Origin: Amaurobius ferox
Lineage: Eukaryota; Arthropoda; Arachnida; Araneae; Amaurobiidae
Assembly (NCBI GenBank): GCA_951213105.1
Contig: OX578144.1
Span: forward strand, 83,775,015 to 83,839,014
Direction: 5' to 3'
Length of the DNA: 64,000 nt
Every line of letters starts with the position of its first letter. Within the stretch, counting starts at the first letter, position 1. This document shows, piece by piece, positions 26,601 through 40,200 of this stretch. Made by a program: the position numbers and the translations under genes. Under the pieces are notes generated by a model that saw nothing but the letters and a program-made list of their open reading frames with translations, made no database searches and was not told where the DNA came from.

Positions 26601-28354
26601 TTAAGACATTAACATGGAAAAAGATATTTGTAAACTTTCGGGATTACAAACTGAATTGCACAATCACACTGTTTATATGAAAATAACTAAAAAATTAACC
26701 TTAATAATTAACCAGAATAGGAAAATATGTTAGTTTAGTCACTCTAATATGCAATAGTTACACGATGGAGACGAATAGAAAAAGATACTAATCAGTACTT
26801 GGCAATGTACACGATACCAGCTGAATTACACAATCCCGCCATTTATGGAAAATTAATTTAAAAAATCAACCTTAATAACTAAAATATGAAAAAAGCTAGT
26901 TTAGTTCATCTAATGACAAATATTTAGAGGATAGAGATGGATGGGAAAAGGATACTTGTGGACTCCCAGGACTACACAAGAATTCCCCGAATTGTGTAAT
27001 CTCACTAAATGTGTCAAAATAATTAAAAAATTAACATGAATAATAAACCAAAATATAAAAATATGCAAGTTATTTCAATTTAATGTGCAATAATTACAGG
27101 ATGGAGATGGATGGAAAAAGAGAGAAAAGTGGTGAGAAAATAGATATTTTCTGTAATTTTACAGATCTTTTCCCGTAGTCCATAATTTTGTTTAGAAATC
27201 CGTAATGGTTGGCATCTCTAAGAAAGCTAAGTGGAAAATATTTTCATATTTAAACGAAATATACCAAGGATGGTGAACAAATATCGTTTTTCACGATACT
27301 GCCGCAAAATAGCTCTTCATTTCATTAATAACACATCTGAAAAATAGTTTTTTTGTATATAGCATGAAATAATTATCAAAATTTTAGTCGATGATAGATT
27401 GTAAAAGTGGGACAAAAATAATCATTGGCCATCTCTCTCCTGACGTGCTTACGAGTACAAATTTTGAAATCGGAAAAATGAATTTTCCAGATGAAAGAAC
27501 AGGGAAAACTCCAATCTCAAAATTCGCGACATTTTTAGGACTTTCTTGGCTGATTTTGTGATTTTCCGAACTTGTAAACATTCTGTCAAAATATTAGGGA
27601 TTTTTTGTAGCAAATTCGGGAAAAGTAGGAACTTTTGGTTTCTGTATGAAAAATCGGAAGAAATCAGTATCCAATCGGAAGATCGAAAAGATGCTTGAAA
27701 ATCGAAACTTTCCAGATAAATTGGAAGAATTAACAACTATAATATATTATATAGATCATATATTTTATATATTGTATCAAAACAAAAAACATAAAAGTAC
27801 ATACTATCTCCATCACAAACTAAAGGCCCCAGATAGTATCGTCCCTTCTTTTCATCCATTGTTGATCCAGTATCACCAAATCGCAGCTGCCTAACAGGTA
27901 GAAAATCTTTTTGTGTCAAATCACCTTCATCAATTAACCACTTGTTCTCTTCAAAATAATCAGCATCACAATTGCACCATTTACTTGGATCCTTACAAGT
28001 CCCATATAAACCACAGTTGCATTTTCGAGAACCAGGGAGCGAACCACCCCAGTAATCCATCTGTCTGTTATTTCGACTAACCCACCAAGAAAATGGCTCA
28101 AATGGAGAAGGTTCTGGTGCTAAAAAAAATTAATAATTTTTTTTTAATAAGGTGGTTTTAGTTACCAATATCTGTATTGACAATATGTACACATGTGTAA
28201 GATTATATAATTAAATTCAGCATAAACAAAAATATATAAAAATGTCAAAAGATGAGAAAAAATATATTGACTATTTCTTATAACTGAAGTGCATAAAACA
28301 AACTAATTATTCTGAAGCAACATTATAATCTACATACACTTCACTACTTTATAA

Positions 28355-28430
<76 letters not shown>

Positions 28431-28607
28431 TACATCCTTTTTCCCTAATTTTGCAACATAAAAATAGCTCACAATAAGAGTTTTTAGTCAAATCATTCCT
28501 GAGATTATTTCACATTTAATTGCAATCTAGTTGCTTCTAGGAAACGAAATATCCACTACACATAAACACAGGTATCTTAGAATACCATAAATAGAGTCTT
28601 AAAAATC

Positions 28608-28643
<36 letters not shown>

Positions 28644-28676
28644 CATATATATATATATATATATAAATCATATATG

Positions 28677-28712
<36 letters not shown>

Positions 28713-31700
28713 TACATCCTTTTTCCCTAATTTTGCAACATAAAAATAGCTGACAATAAGAGTTTTTAGTCAAATCATTCCTGAGATTATTTCACATTTA
28801 ATTGCAATCTAGTTGCTTCTAGGAAACGAAATATTCACTACACATAAACACAGGTATCTTAGAATACCATAAATAGAGCCTTAAAAATCATAGAAGTCTA
28901 CACAGGAATGGATCTAGGAGTAAATCATGAGCAGCTCAGGACTGCAATTAACTTGTACAGTTTGTGTGGCCAGTTCAACCTTGCAAAATTGCAGGTCAGG
29001 CAGAATGATGCTCATGTTTAAAAAAGTTATAAATGATTACTTACACAAATTATATGAAAAATTATTAATTTCAGCATTGCAGACAGAAGAACTAAAAAAT
29101 GACATTTTTACATAAGCATTAGCATGTAGATGGCTCAGATATATGATTTTAGATATATCTAACAACAACAAAAACAACAAATTTGGACTAGATAGGGACA
29201 AGATTCCAATATTTTTAAGCTAAGTTAGGCTTGAGCTTTAGTTTGCAAAATGTTTTTAGGCTCTACTACTGTTGGATTAGGTTGGGAAAAAGTCTAAAAT
29301 TTTGGCTCATGCAGACCTTTAATGCTCTAATATACTATCCTGAGTTAACCCAAGATTATTAAGCCAAGTACCCTCTTTCCAAATAAATCTAAAAACAGCT
29401 ATAAAAAAATTAGGCTAATTTTTAACACATTTCAGAAATAATAGGTGCATTAGGGGTTAATCAACCACTCTAAAAAAATACTCAAATTATACATTGAACG
29501 TATTTTTGAAAATCAATATCCAAGTGCACCTCCAAGCAACTGCAGAAGCTGATAAAATGTTGTTTTAATACACTTGCTGATGATTGAACTCTTCAAATAA
29601 TGAAACCCTAATAAAACCCTAAATTTATGGGTCTCCAATTAGAATATCAATACACTAATAAACTACAATATAAGGCCTTTAATATAATAACCAATTTTAA
29701 GGAACATGAAAGACATTATTGACTTATGAGTAATACTAATATATTTAATTTTAAAATCTTAAAAAAGAAAAAATTCTTACAGGGTGAATTTAATAACCTT
29801 GCTCTGTAACACTCATACTTCAAATTTTGTCTGCAATTGTAAGAACGATTAACAAGCTGAACAATTTGCTCCATTTCTGCATTATAAATAATATTCTGGA
29901 TAAAACTTCCTGGTTTGTTAAATCCCTTGATATCCGTAGGTCTTTCATTTTTATGATGCAAAATAGTCACAGCAGAACCTTCAACTGTAAAACAGAAATG
30001 AAAATAAACAAGTTACAAAAATCAGATATAAAATTATTTTCAGAAAACAGGAAATAATGAGAAAAATAAAACTACAAAAATTATGGTCTATGATAGAAAC
30101 AAAATCACAAATTATCATAAAAGGATTAAGAAAGACAGAGTTTTATAAGTGATTTGTAGAAAGGCTTTGTGTAACTACAGCATACAGTAAAAAAAAAATG
30201 TGTCAATCAGTTTAGAAAGCAAAAATAAAGAATTTTAATATGTTTGTTGTGATAAGGGCTGTACAGGGAACTTAATAAGAGATATGAAATTAATTTACAA
30301 CCCCTATTCAACATCTAATTGGGTTGGATACTCACATGCAATTAAAAAGAGAAAATTATTTAATTAGAAGATAATTACTTCATGAAATGGGACCGTATAG
30401 TTGGAAAAGAATTTTGAATATTAAGGAAAATGTGTTGTGTAAAAATATAAATTATATTAGAATCCATCTTGCATGTGAGCGCCTAAAAAATTATGAAATA
30501 AATATAAATAAATCACTGAATTAAAATTACATGAATCAATTTTTTCTATTTTAAGTAATATACCTGTAACTTGAATCCAAAATGAACCTAAAAACAATGT
30601 TTGCTAGCAGAAAATTTTTTTATATACAAATTCATCTGAAAATCCAGAATAATTGTTGTCACTAAAAAATAGTTCTTGTGGTCCAAAATCCATTCAAAAT
30701 AAAATGAACCATAAAAATGCCAATGTAATGTTTTTTGTATTAGCAATGTTTGTACAGGTTCAATGTAGTAATAATAATAAAAGAAATACACCCTGCCTTC
30801 CTTGAATGTCCAAAACTTTCTTTATTCATATAGTTGATGAAACCAATAAAAATGAGCAATAAATATTTAAGTAACAAGATGCACAGCTATGCTTTTTTCT
30901 TTTGTTTGAAGATTTATACAAGAAGATAGTTCAAGGAAAAATATTCATCAATCTGAAGATAAACAATAGTATCATTGAAGTCGTTATCAAAATGTGATTT
31001 TTTGGGGAATATTTTTAATTTAATACCCAATATCACGATCTTTACTGCTTCATAAGCATACATGATCTCCCTGAATTTTTTTGCCTCTTTCAATGCAATT
31101 AAAATTGATAAAATATATATATTCATTTCTTTTGTTGATTATCATAAAGAAAATTTCACAACAGCTTCAATCGTGTTTTGAATTTTATCATCTTTTCAAA
31201 ATTTGTTGTACTCATTCAGAATGTTCTACTGAGTAAAATTTCCAAATTGCATAAAGAAAGGAGTAAAAAAAATATTTTCTTCCTCACCCTCTCTCACTCT
31301 TCACAGTCATGTTTCCTTCACTAATTCAGCACGTCACAAATTAAAATATATGATGATGATGGATAACATATATATATATGTATTAAAACTAAAATGGTGA
31401 TGATCAGAACAAAGGACGCCCCCCCCCCCAAGGGGGCTCCCACAGAAAAAGCAACCACCTACCACTGGAACAATTTTTTAGAAGACTGAATCCCGCGCTC
31501 TCTCACACAAGGGGAACTTCCCGCTTTACTTGGCACGCTGTGATTGGCTGAAAGCCACACATTCAGTTGCTATACCATAAAAACTACACTCTCGCTCAAC
31601 CAGGGAGGTTAAAGAGTGAGTACCAGAAGATTATTATGGTTTACAGAATCTGCACAACTTAGCGTGAACCCAAAATGAAAGCTATTTAATATTAATGTGG

Positions 31701-34700
31701 AGTTTTAATGGAAGGTTCTAATAAAATAATTTTGAAAAATAAAATTTGGAATAAAATAAATTTAGAAAAATAAATTAAAGATAAAATTTAAAATAATTAA
31801 AATTAAAATAATAAAAAATATTTAATTAATTATAAAAAATGTTAATTTTGAATAATAAAATAATAACGTGTTGTGACGTGTCACAAAAGTGTTAAAGAGA
31901 TTTTTAATTTTATTAAGTATACTTGTGTCCAAAATTATACCATAATGTACCATGCATAAAATGTGCCATACATAAAAGTGGCACACATGTAGTGCACAAA
32001 GTATGTTTCCCTACAAACTTCTGCAATTCAGAATTTGATTTCAGTGTTTATCGAATCAAAACAGTTTTTTATGGCTCCGAAGTTGGAAAGAATCTCCGAA
32101 GTTGGAAAGAATCTTCGAAGTGGAATTTGGAAAGAATATCGGAAAGAATTTTGGAAAGTAGCTTTGTGGTGGTGAGTTGTCGGCAGTTTAGAAGCTAGGC
32201 AGACATTGATGGAGGTGGCAAATTGTTCCATAATTAATTTTGTATTGTATGCACTCATATTCAATTTTTCAGTCCGTGTTTATGTGTTATGATATTATGT
32301 AGCACCTTGAAAAAATTCATATAATGAACCTCAAAAATATCGTCTACTGTTTTTCAATTGTCAGATGATAATTACAGCTCCTTTTTATCAATCGGAGAAC
32401 AAAGCATTTTCCCAGAATGAAATTTTTTATTTTAGAGCAATATTTCTCTAGACATTCTTATGGGAGTGTCATTGATAAATTTCACCAATGCACTGCAGTC
32501 TTTATCTCAGACAGTTTACCCTGAGTTAAAATGGAAGGCCTGCTTGTGCTCACTTTGCAACAGATCCAGCTTTTCATAAATGCTTTAGTAACTTTGAAAT
32601 TGCTGATTTTTTAAGGGTTTTAGAACATAGTTATTTGAATATCTGAAACTTTGTTCTTTGACTGATACAGAAGAAGTCTGTTATTATCATTTGATATTAT
32701 TTAAAAACAGCAGACTATATTTCTAATACTTTTCTTTAGGATATATTAGTGTCACCTAACTATAAAAATGTCTACTATTTTAATTTCTTGATACACTACA
32801 TAATTTTAATAAATGCCTCATTTGCTTTTGAATAAGATATATAACACATATAATTGGCACTTTTTATACATTTATTAACATTACTGTTACAAATTTCTGG
32901 ACATGCGACTTATATGTGGTGTCTGACTAAATAGCATTTATGGAGGGATAACTTTTGTTTACAATATAAATATGCAATACAAAAATATCTAATTGGAAAA
33001 AAAAAAAATACATACACGGGAATTCACAGGTAACTGGAAAATACTTCAATGGCCCACTTCCATCTATATCAATATCTATGTCAACACTTCTACTTGTAGG
33101 AAAGGCCATCTTGTATGCCTCGCAAGAAATAAAATTCACAGCTGAAATGAAAACAAAATTATAACATATATATATTAATGAATTACATGTAAACATAGCA
33201 AATATGAACCAAATTAAAGGATATATTTAGTTATAATCTGCAGAATGGAAATAAAATAATAAAATCACCATCAAAAAGCTGCACATGTATAATAAATTAT
33301 TTGAATTACTATAACAAATAGAATAGCTAAATATTAATGTGCACATAAAAGTGAGCAGAAATGACTAATAAATACTACTATCCAAATAAATTATTGGTTC
33401 TGCATGATGCATGAGTCCCCAATATGAATAAATGTTTGCAATAGTTTTAACTCCACTTTAAACTGTAGGTTCATGTCAAATTAACTATTTAGTGAGAATA
33501 AAATGATTTTAATATTAAGTGTACACAAAAATGGTCATGTAAAGTTATGATATAGTAATCATTAAAAGTTGGATATCTTTAACTTTGAAAGTCAGTTTTT
33601 TCACACATTGCATTCATGTCGACCAGTATCACCTTTATACACACAATTTATTACTTTGGGGTAAACCCAATACAAAGCAATGGGACAAGCCTCCCCAATC
33701 ATTTTATTCTTTCAACTTTCAATAAAGAATGCTTGAATGCTTGATTTGAACTTTCTTAATAAAAGCAGACTTAGATTCATTCTGCCCATCTTTTAACTTA
33801 TTTTATATACAATTACTTTTCCATAGAGTTCAACATTGGCAAAATTTAACAATGTTTTATCAAACTACATGAATTTGAAATATTATTCAATCCTCTATTG
33901 TTTAAAAAAAAAACTGAATAAAGTTTCAACTATACTTTAAAGTTTAGTCAGACCTAAACTTCTTGATTTTAAGACAAGTATTCTATAGTGTAAATCTGAG
34001 CTGTGAGAGAACTTTGCATACCCCTTCTAGCAATTTGAAGCAAAGGCATCTTTTCAATCTTATCAATAGTTTTACCAAATCAATAGTTTTACCTTCAATA
34101 GTTTTACCTTCAATAACTCATCAATCAATAGTTTTACCTTCTATAACTCATCAATAGTTTTACCTTCTATAACTCATCTTCATACTTTTGTTTGAGACAT
34201 TACATGTTAATTACCATAGAATAACAGAAATAACATAGATTTAGTGCCAAAGCAAAGTTTACTTAGAGCAAAACTCAACCTACAGCCACATGATGATCTC
34301 ATAGCATGATCTGCTTTACCGACCATTGATGCGATCTGAGCTGTGAGAAAGCTTTCTATATCCCTCCTGGCAATTTGAAGCAAAGACTTCATTCCCAGCC
34401 TTAACCAAATCAATAGTTTTACCCCCAATAACTCATTGTTATACTTTTTTCAAGTCATTACATATTAATTACCATGGAATAACACACACACACACACACA
34501 AAAAAAAGATTTTGTGTTAATGTGAAATTTACTTAAAGTAGCACTCAAAACCACATGATCTCATAGCAAGCGCTCTACCAACCTGCGATGCAGCAATAAT
34601 AGAAATAGTAGATTCACAAAGCAACTGCGGGCAATGCCAACTAAATATAATGAAAATCCAAAAGATGTAAGATAAGATCTGGAAAATTATATAAATTTCC

Positions 34701-37198
34701 AGAAGGTTTTACCTACATCAGTTTGTGATAAAATAATTTTATACATGTGTTGTTTCAAAAATTAAATTATAAAGAAAAAAACATTATAAGCATCAACAAT
34801 TTGTAAGTGCCTAAATATTTGTTTTGATAAAATGTTATTCAGAAAATATCCAGCAAATATGTTTAAAAAATAATTTGCTCATATAAAACATGAAATAAAT
34901 ATAAAAATCGGTGCAGATTACAAAAATAAAAATATTTTCACAATAAAATTAAATATACGCTACAGATCATGTACAAATACAGATTTCCATGACATTTTTA
35001 TTTTAAGATATAAAAGAGAATTCCCCTAAAACATTTTAAAAATTACAGTACATTCAAACATGTTAATCAAAATATCTGCCTAACAACCCATATTTATCTA
35101 CTGGTAAGTTATGACCTCTAAATTGCATTCTCATAGGGTATTTATTGACGCAATGTAAAAGAATCTCCCATATTTGCAATAATTTTATCGCAGTTAAAAA
35201 CAATACATAGAAATAACCTAAATTTCTGTTAATTTCATTGCTTTTTACCTAAAATAACACAAAAGAAATTTAACCTCATTTCTTTCTGTGCAATTATATT
35301 TTGGCCATTTCCATATTCTTTATTTTTTGCATTTTAACTGAGTCCTACAAAACATGTGTTGAATAGAAATTGCAACTTACGTATGTGACAAACAGCTCCA
35401 GAATATCCAGTTTTATCACAATCACATTTGAATTCTTCCCAATTTTGCTTACACACACCATCATGTTCACAAGGGTTGGGATTACACCTACGAAAACAAA
35501 TTCTAATATATTTACAATTCCCTAACATATAAGTATACGTTTGTGCTTAGTATATAAATAATGGAGCTATGAATGACAATTTATAAGTTTGTTTAAAATC
35601 TAAATTTTTCAACTACATTACTCTTTTAATGTTTCTGAAATCAACATTAAACAAATAATTTTTAATGAATTTGAAACTTCAAAATTATATTTACATATTC
35701 CTTTTAAAAGGAAACTCATATATTGTTTTAAAACATACAAGTTGTGTATGTTTTAAAACAAGCTTGTATGTAGCTCAAATGATGCAACAATGATTTTTCA
35801 TTAGCAGTTTCCACAAAACATCTATCTTACTAATTTCTGTCTGAGCATGTAAGGTCTATTTATGTTGTGCCTGTGTTGAATGCACACAAAACTTAAAAAT
35901 CCAAACACGGAAAAAAGTGTGGTCCAGGAAATCATACACACTTGCTACCACCCTCCGCCTTACAATTAAATTTCAAAAACGAACGTAAGGAATGTTGCTG
36001 CAATGGGAGAGGGTGAATGAAAGGAAAGGTTGAAAATGTTCTGTGGATGCATTGTGTTTTGATCGAGAAGTTCCACATCTTATAAAGGAATGTTGCTTAT
36101 AAAGGAATGTTGCTACATCTTATAAAGAAATGTTGCTACATCTTATAAAGAATGTTGCTGCAATGGGAGAGGGTGAATGAAAGGAAAGGTTGAAAATGTT
36201 CTGTGGATGCATTGTGTTTTGATCGAGAAGTTCCACATCTCCCGAAAACTTCCCCAGCAACTCCCCTTTTTCACAAAATTTTCTAAGTAAAACCGTTTCT
36301 CCAAAAATTTCCTAAGCAACTGCATCCAGAATGGGCATGACACATCATTACATTCAGCACTAGCTACAGATAAGTCGCATCTAGGTGCTTTATTAATGAC
36401 GTTTCATTTTTCCTGAGTGTATAGACTAGAGCACATTCAACAAAAATGTTTCAATTTCCCTGAATTTGTTAAATTTTTTTTTTTCTGTGCCCTGTTCCAG
36501 GACTTTGATTTTCGGTAAAAGATATTCCAATAGCTTCCAAAAAATCATAATTGCTTTTGCCAAGCCCTTCAAATGCCACACAGGATTCACACTGCTATGC
36601 ACAATTAATAAACATTTATTGAAAAAGATGAAAAAAAAGATGTCATCAATAATAATTCAGATAATAACTCGGTCAAATAAAATTTTGTTACCAAATACAG
36701 AAAGGTGTGTTTTTTAACAATTTCCGAAATTAATGTCTGAATTTCATGCCTTATTTCACTGATACCACAATTTACAAAGCTAATGACCTAAAAACTCACT
36801 TTTTGTTTTATTTTTTCTTTAAATTAGTTAATAATTTGAGCATTTGCCTAAAACTCTAGAAAATTAAAAAATTTAATAGATTTTTATTTATTTACAGAAA
36901 AATTACAAAACAAATTGTTCATAACAAAAAAAAATGAAATTTCTTTTTAAAATTCCAGCATTGGTAAAAATTACTACAATCCGATCTTAAAAATGTATAA
37001 GCATCAAAATACATTCTCTAACTCTCTGTGAAAACAAAATATATTTCTAACTTCTTTGGGGATTTTTGGCAATTAAAATAAAAAGATAATATATTAATGA
37101 GTTTTGTTTCAAAAATTTCATAAAACCACTTCATTCCTACCCTTTGCACCTCATTCTGTACTTATGAGTAGTAGTAAGCAAAGTTTGTATTTAATGGC

Positions 37199-37258
<60 letters not shown>

Positions 37259-40200
37259 TAGCTATCATATATTTCCATATATATGATTAAAATGTTTGGA
37301 ATTTTTTTCACTATTAAAGTAAAGGGATCAACTTATATACTGATCAAAGATAATTTCAAAATCAGCTTACTTATGCAGCTTACTTATTACTGGTCAAAGG
37401 TAACTTAAAAAAATTAGCATACAAAAAAAATATCAGAAACATAGAATAAATGACAGAAAAACTTGCATTTTAGTGATTGCACATTTATTTTTCCATTCAT
37501 CCATCCTGACTCACCCACAAAATCATTAATCAACATTCAAACTTTGCACAATTCCACAAAAACAACATTTAAATCTCATTTCAGAGTTCATAAAAATACG
37601 TAACTTCATATCAGGTGTGAATCAAAATACATGTTTACTTCCCGAAATTTTATAAGCGTACAGAGATATGAATTACGATTTTTCATGCAAAATTGTATAT
37701 TTTTCCTCATTATTATGTTTCAATTTCTATCTATATATATATTTTTTATTTTCTACCTGCCCAATAACCAGTTTTTAATATTTGTTTATATAGCTGTAAA
37801 GTGTGTTCACTCTTATGTGGTTAGGCATGGCTTTTTGTAGGCTTATAGCCATCGAGCTACAGATGTTGATTGTGACGTTATCACATCCATCTACAGACAT
37901 GTGATTGGCCAAGTAAGAAATTAACTGAAATTTTTTTCATCTCAGTGTAAGAAATTATATTCATATACAGTCAAACTTTTTTAACTCGAACTTCTATAAC
38001 TCAAAGTTTTAATAATTTGAATTAAAATTAATGTTTGCCTGCATCACGTTTCTATAATTCGAATTATTTTACATTTACCTAGGACTTCAAGTTAAAGTTC
38101 AACTGGATACATAAAATTATTAAATAAATTTATACAGGTCATATATTAAATAGATTTGAAGAAAAATGTTTTATTTGAAATATTAATATATCAATTATGC
38201 AGTTTTTTAAAATTGCAAATATCTTCAAATAATACCAATATCCAACTAAGTGCTATATATTATCATATAAATTTAATTAGTATTATGTAAAATTAAGATT
38301 CGTATTTTTTTTTTAAACTGATTATCAAGACAATTTAATTTTTTCTATACGAGAATAACTAAATATATTCTCACAAAAATTTTATTAACTTATTTTTACC
38401 TTTTTCTTTATTGTTTAATAAAAAAAGATATTATATCTTAGAATAAACTTGATATCTTAGAAACAATACAATAACTATTATTAAAATAATTCTTTAAATT
38501 CAAGCTGCATAAGAACGTTAGTTAACTATAAGAATCATTTTATTTCCATCATAACTAATTCTCATAATATTTGATTTAATTATGCAAAATATTTCTTTAA
38601 AATTAATCAAAATATGACAATAAGCAAATTTAGTCTACATATTGTGATATTTGTGGACTCTCAATAAAGCCCTAGGATACAAAATGAAATATGCACATTT
38701 ATGTGAAAAATTATTTTGTTTAGTAAAATATTTATTAATTTATATTAGCACACTATAAAAATAACTCAATATTTAAAATAAATAACTCGATATTTAAAAT
38801 AAGCCACTTTAAAAATATTGGGGTAATTTATGCATACAGTGCACATAAGCAGGAGCCCTAAAGACAGATGGGAGAAAAATGCTTGAACACTCTCAATAAT
38901 GCACGAGAATACAAAATTAATTTCACAGAGGAGATACTCATGAAGCTGCCAATATCAGTATGTTTGTTGAACAAATACTTCTTTAGAGCAGGGCTTCTTA
39001 AACTGTGGGTCGCGACCCCCAGGGGGGTCGCGAGACTACTGAATGGGGGTCGCAAAGATCTGATACTTTTTAATCATTATAAATAAAATTTTAAAATTAG
39101 TATACACACTACGTACAAATATAAATACAAATAAAAATCATACAAAATACTATTGTAGTTTTATTATAACTATTTTTTGAAAAAAGTGGCAATGCAAAAC
39201 TGTTATGTAGGGCCTATAAATGAAAATATGGAAGTAGCATTTAAAATAATAAATACAACGCGCTCCTCGATTTTCAACTGAACGTTCGACATTGATGTCT
39301 GGCCGCCGGCGTCAGTGTTTGCAAGATAACTTAGTGATTATAAGTACCCAGACGCCGCGTCGCCTTACAGCTTACACATACAATACGGAAGCATAATCAA
39401 GCTAGGCTAGGCGAATCGGCATATTATTTTTATAAAAGAATAATAAAAAAAATTAAATGAAAGCTTCTTTTTCGGCGTCTTTGTGATACGGTGCCTTTGT
39501 GCGCTGCACACTTTGAACACGCCATGCGTCGGGGTTGATCTGATCGTAATTTGTTGTCATTGCACTGGTAAAGATTCGAGTGTAGTTATTTTTCTGTTTG
39601 TACTTCAGTTTGGACTCAGCTTTGTCTTCGTAGTGACATGTGTGTATTTACTGTGTAATTTTCAGTTGGTGTTTTTAATTATTACGTTAAAGTTCAACTA
39701 CATTTTGTTTAATTATTTATTATTATTTAACCATCATGGATAAATGGCTAATTAAAATTCCAACTAATAAGTCTGCCACGCCGTCACAACCAAGTTGCAG
39801 TGCTTCAAATCCGACTTCTAGCAAAACAAAAAAAAGAAAATATGACGAATCATATTTGCAGTATGGCTTCACATGCTCTTCTCACAACAATGAAGAACAA
39901 CCAGTGTGCTTAATTTGCAAAGAAGTTTTGGCTGCAGAAAGCATGAAACCGTCAAAACTGCAACGACATTTGAATACTAAACATGCAACGTTATCAAAAA
40001 AGCCAATAGAATATTTTGAGCGTCTTTTGCAAACATCAAATAAAGAAAAGAACACTTTGGAGAAGTATGTTACTTTGAATGATAAATATCTATTGGCATC
40101 GTATGAAGTTTCGTATTTGATAGCAAAAACGAAAAAGCCTTTTACTATTGGAGAGCAACTTACTACCTGCAGCTATAAGAATGTCTGAAATTGTTCATGG

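Larger units (their letters stand above)
22468..27804 (-). other. Nrx-IV intron 11 (5.3 kb)
   Basis: Contains a SINE 3' fragment (24206-24252), copy 2 of the inverted-repeat element (25189-26131) and diverged tandem units (about 26610-27130). The stretch 22.5-24.2 kb shows nothing I can name. Confidence 0.75.
29985..33015 (-). other. Nrx-IV intron 9 (3.0 kb)
   Basis: Contains a short G+C-richer patch with a C tract (about 31417-31640), a short minisatellite (about 32080-32165) and fold-back copy 3 (about 32293-32813). I see nothing else. Confidence 0.75.

Noticed and set aside
24955..27220. Possible large element with TGCCAAC-type ends around copy 2 of the inverted-repeat element
   Set aside because: The two ends share only a short imperfect inverted word, and no target duplication is visible.
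34061..34175. CRISPR-like array
   Set aside because: Short unequal minisatellite units without uniform spacers, in a eukaryotic intron.
39483..39743. Open frame upstream of the hAT transposase
   Set aside because: No domain. It overlaps the leader of the transposase and lacks coding signals.
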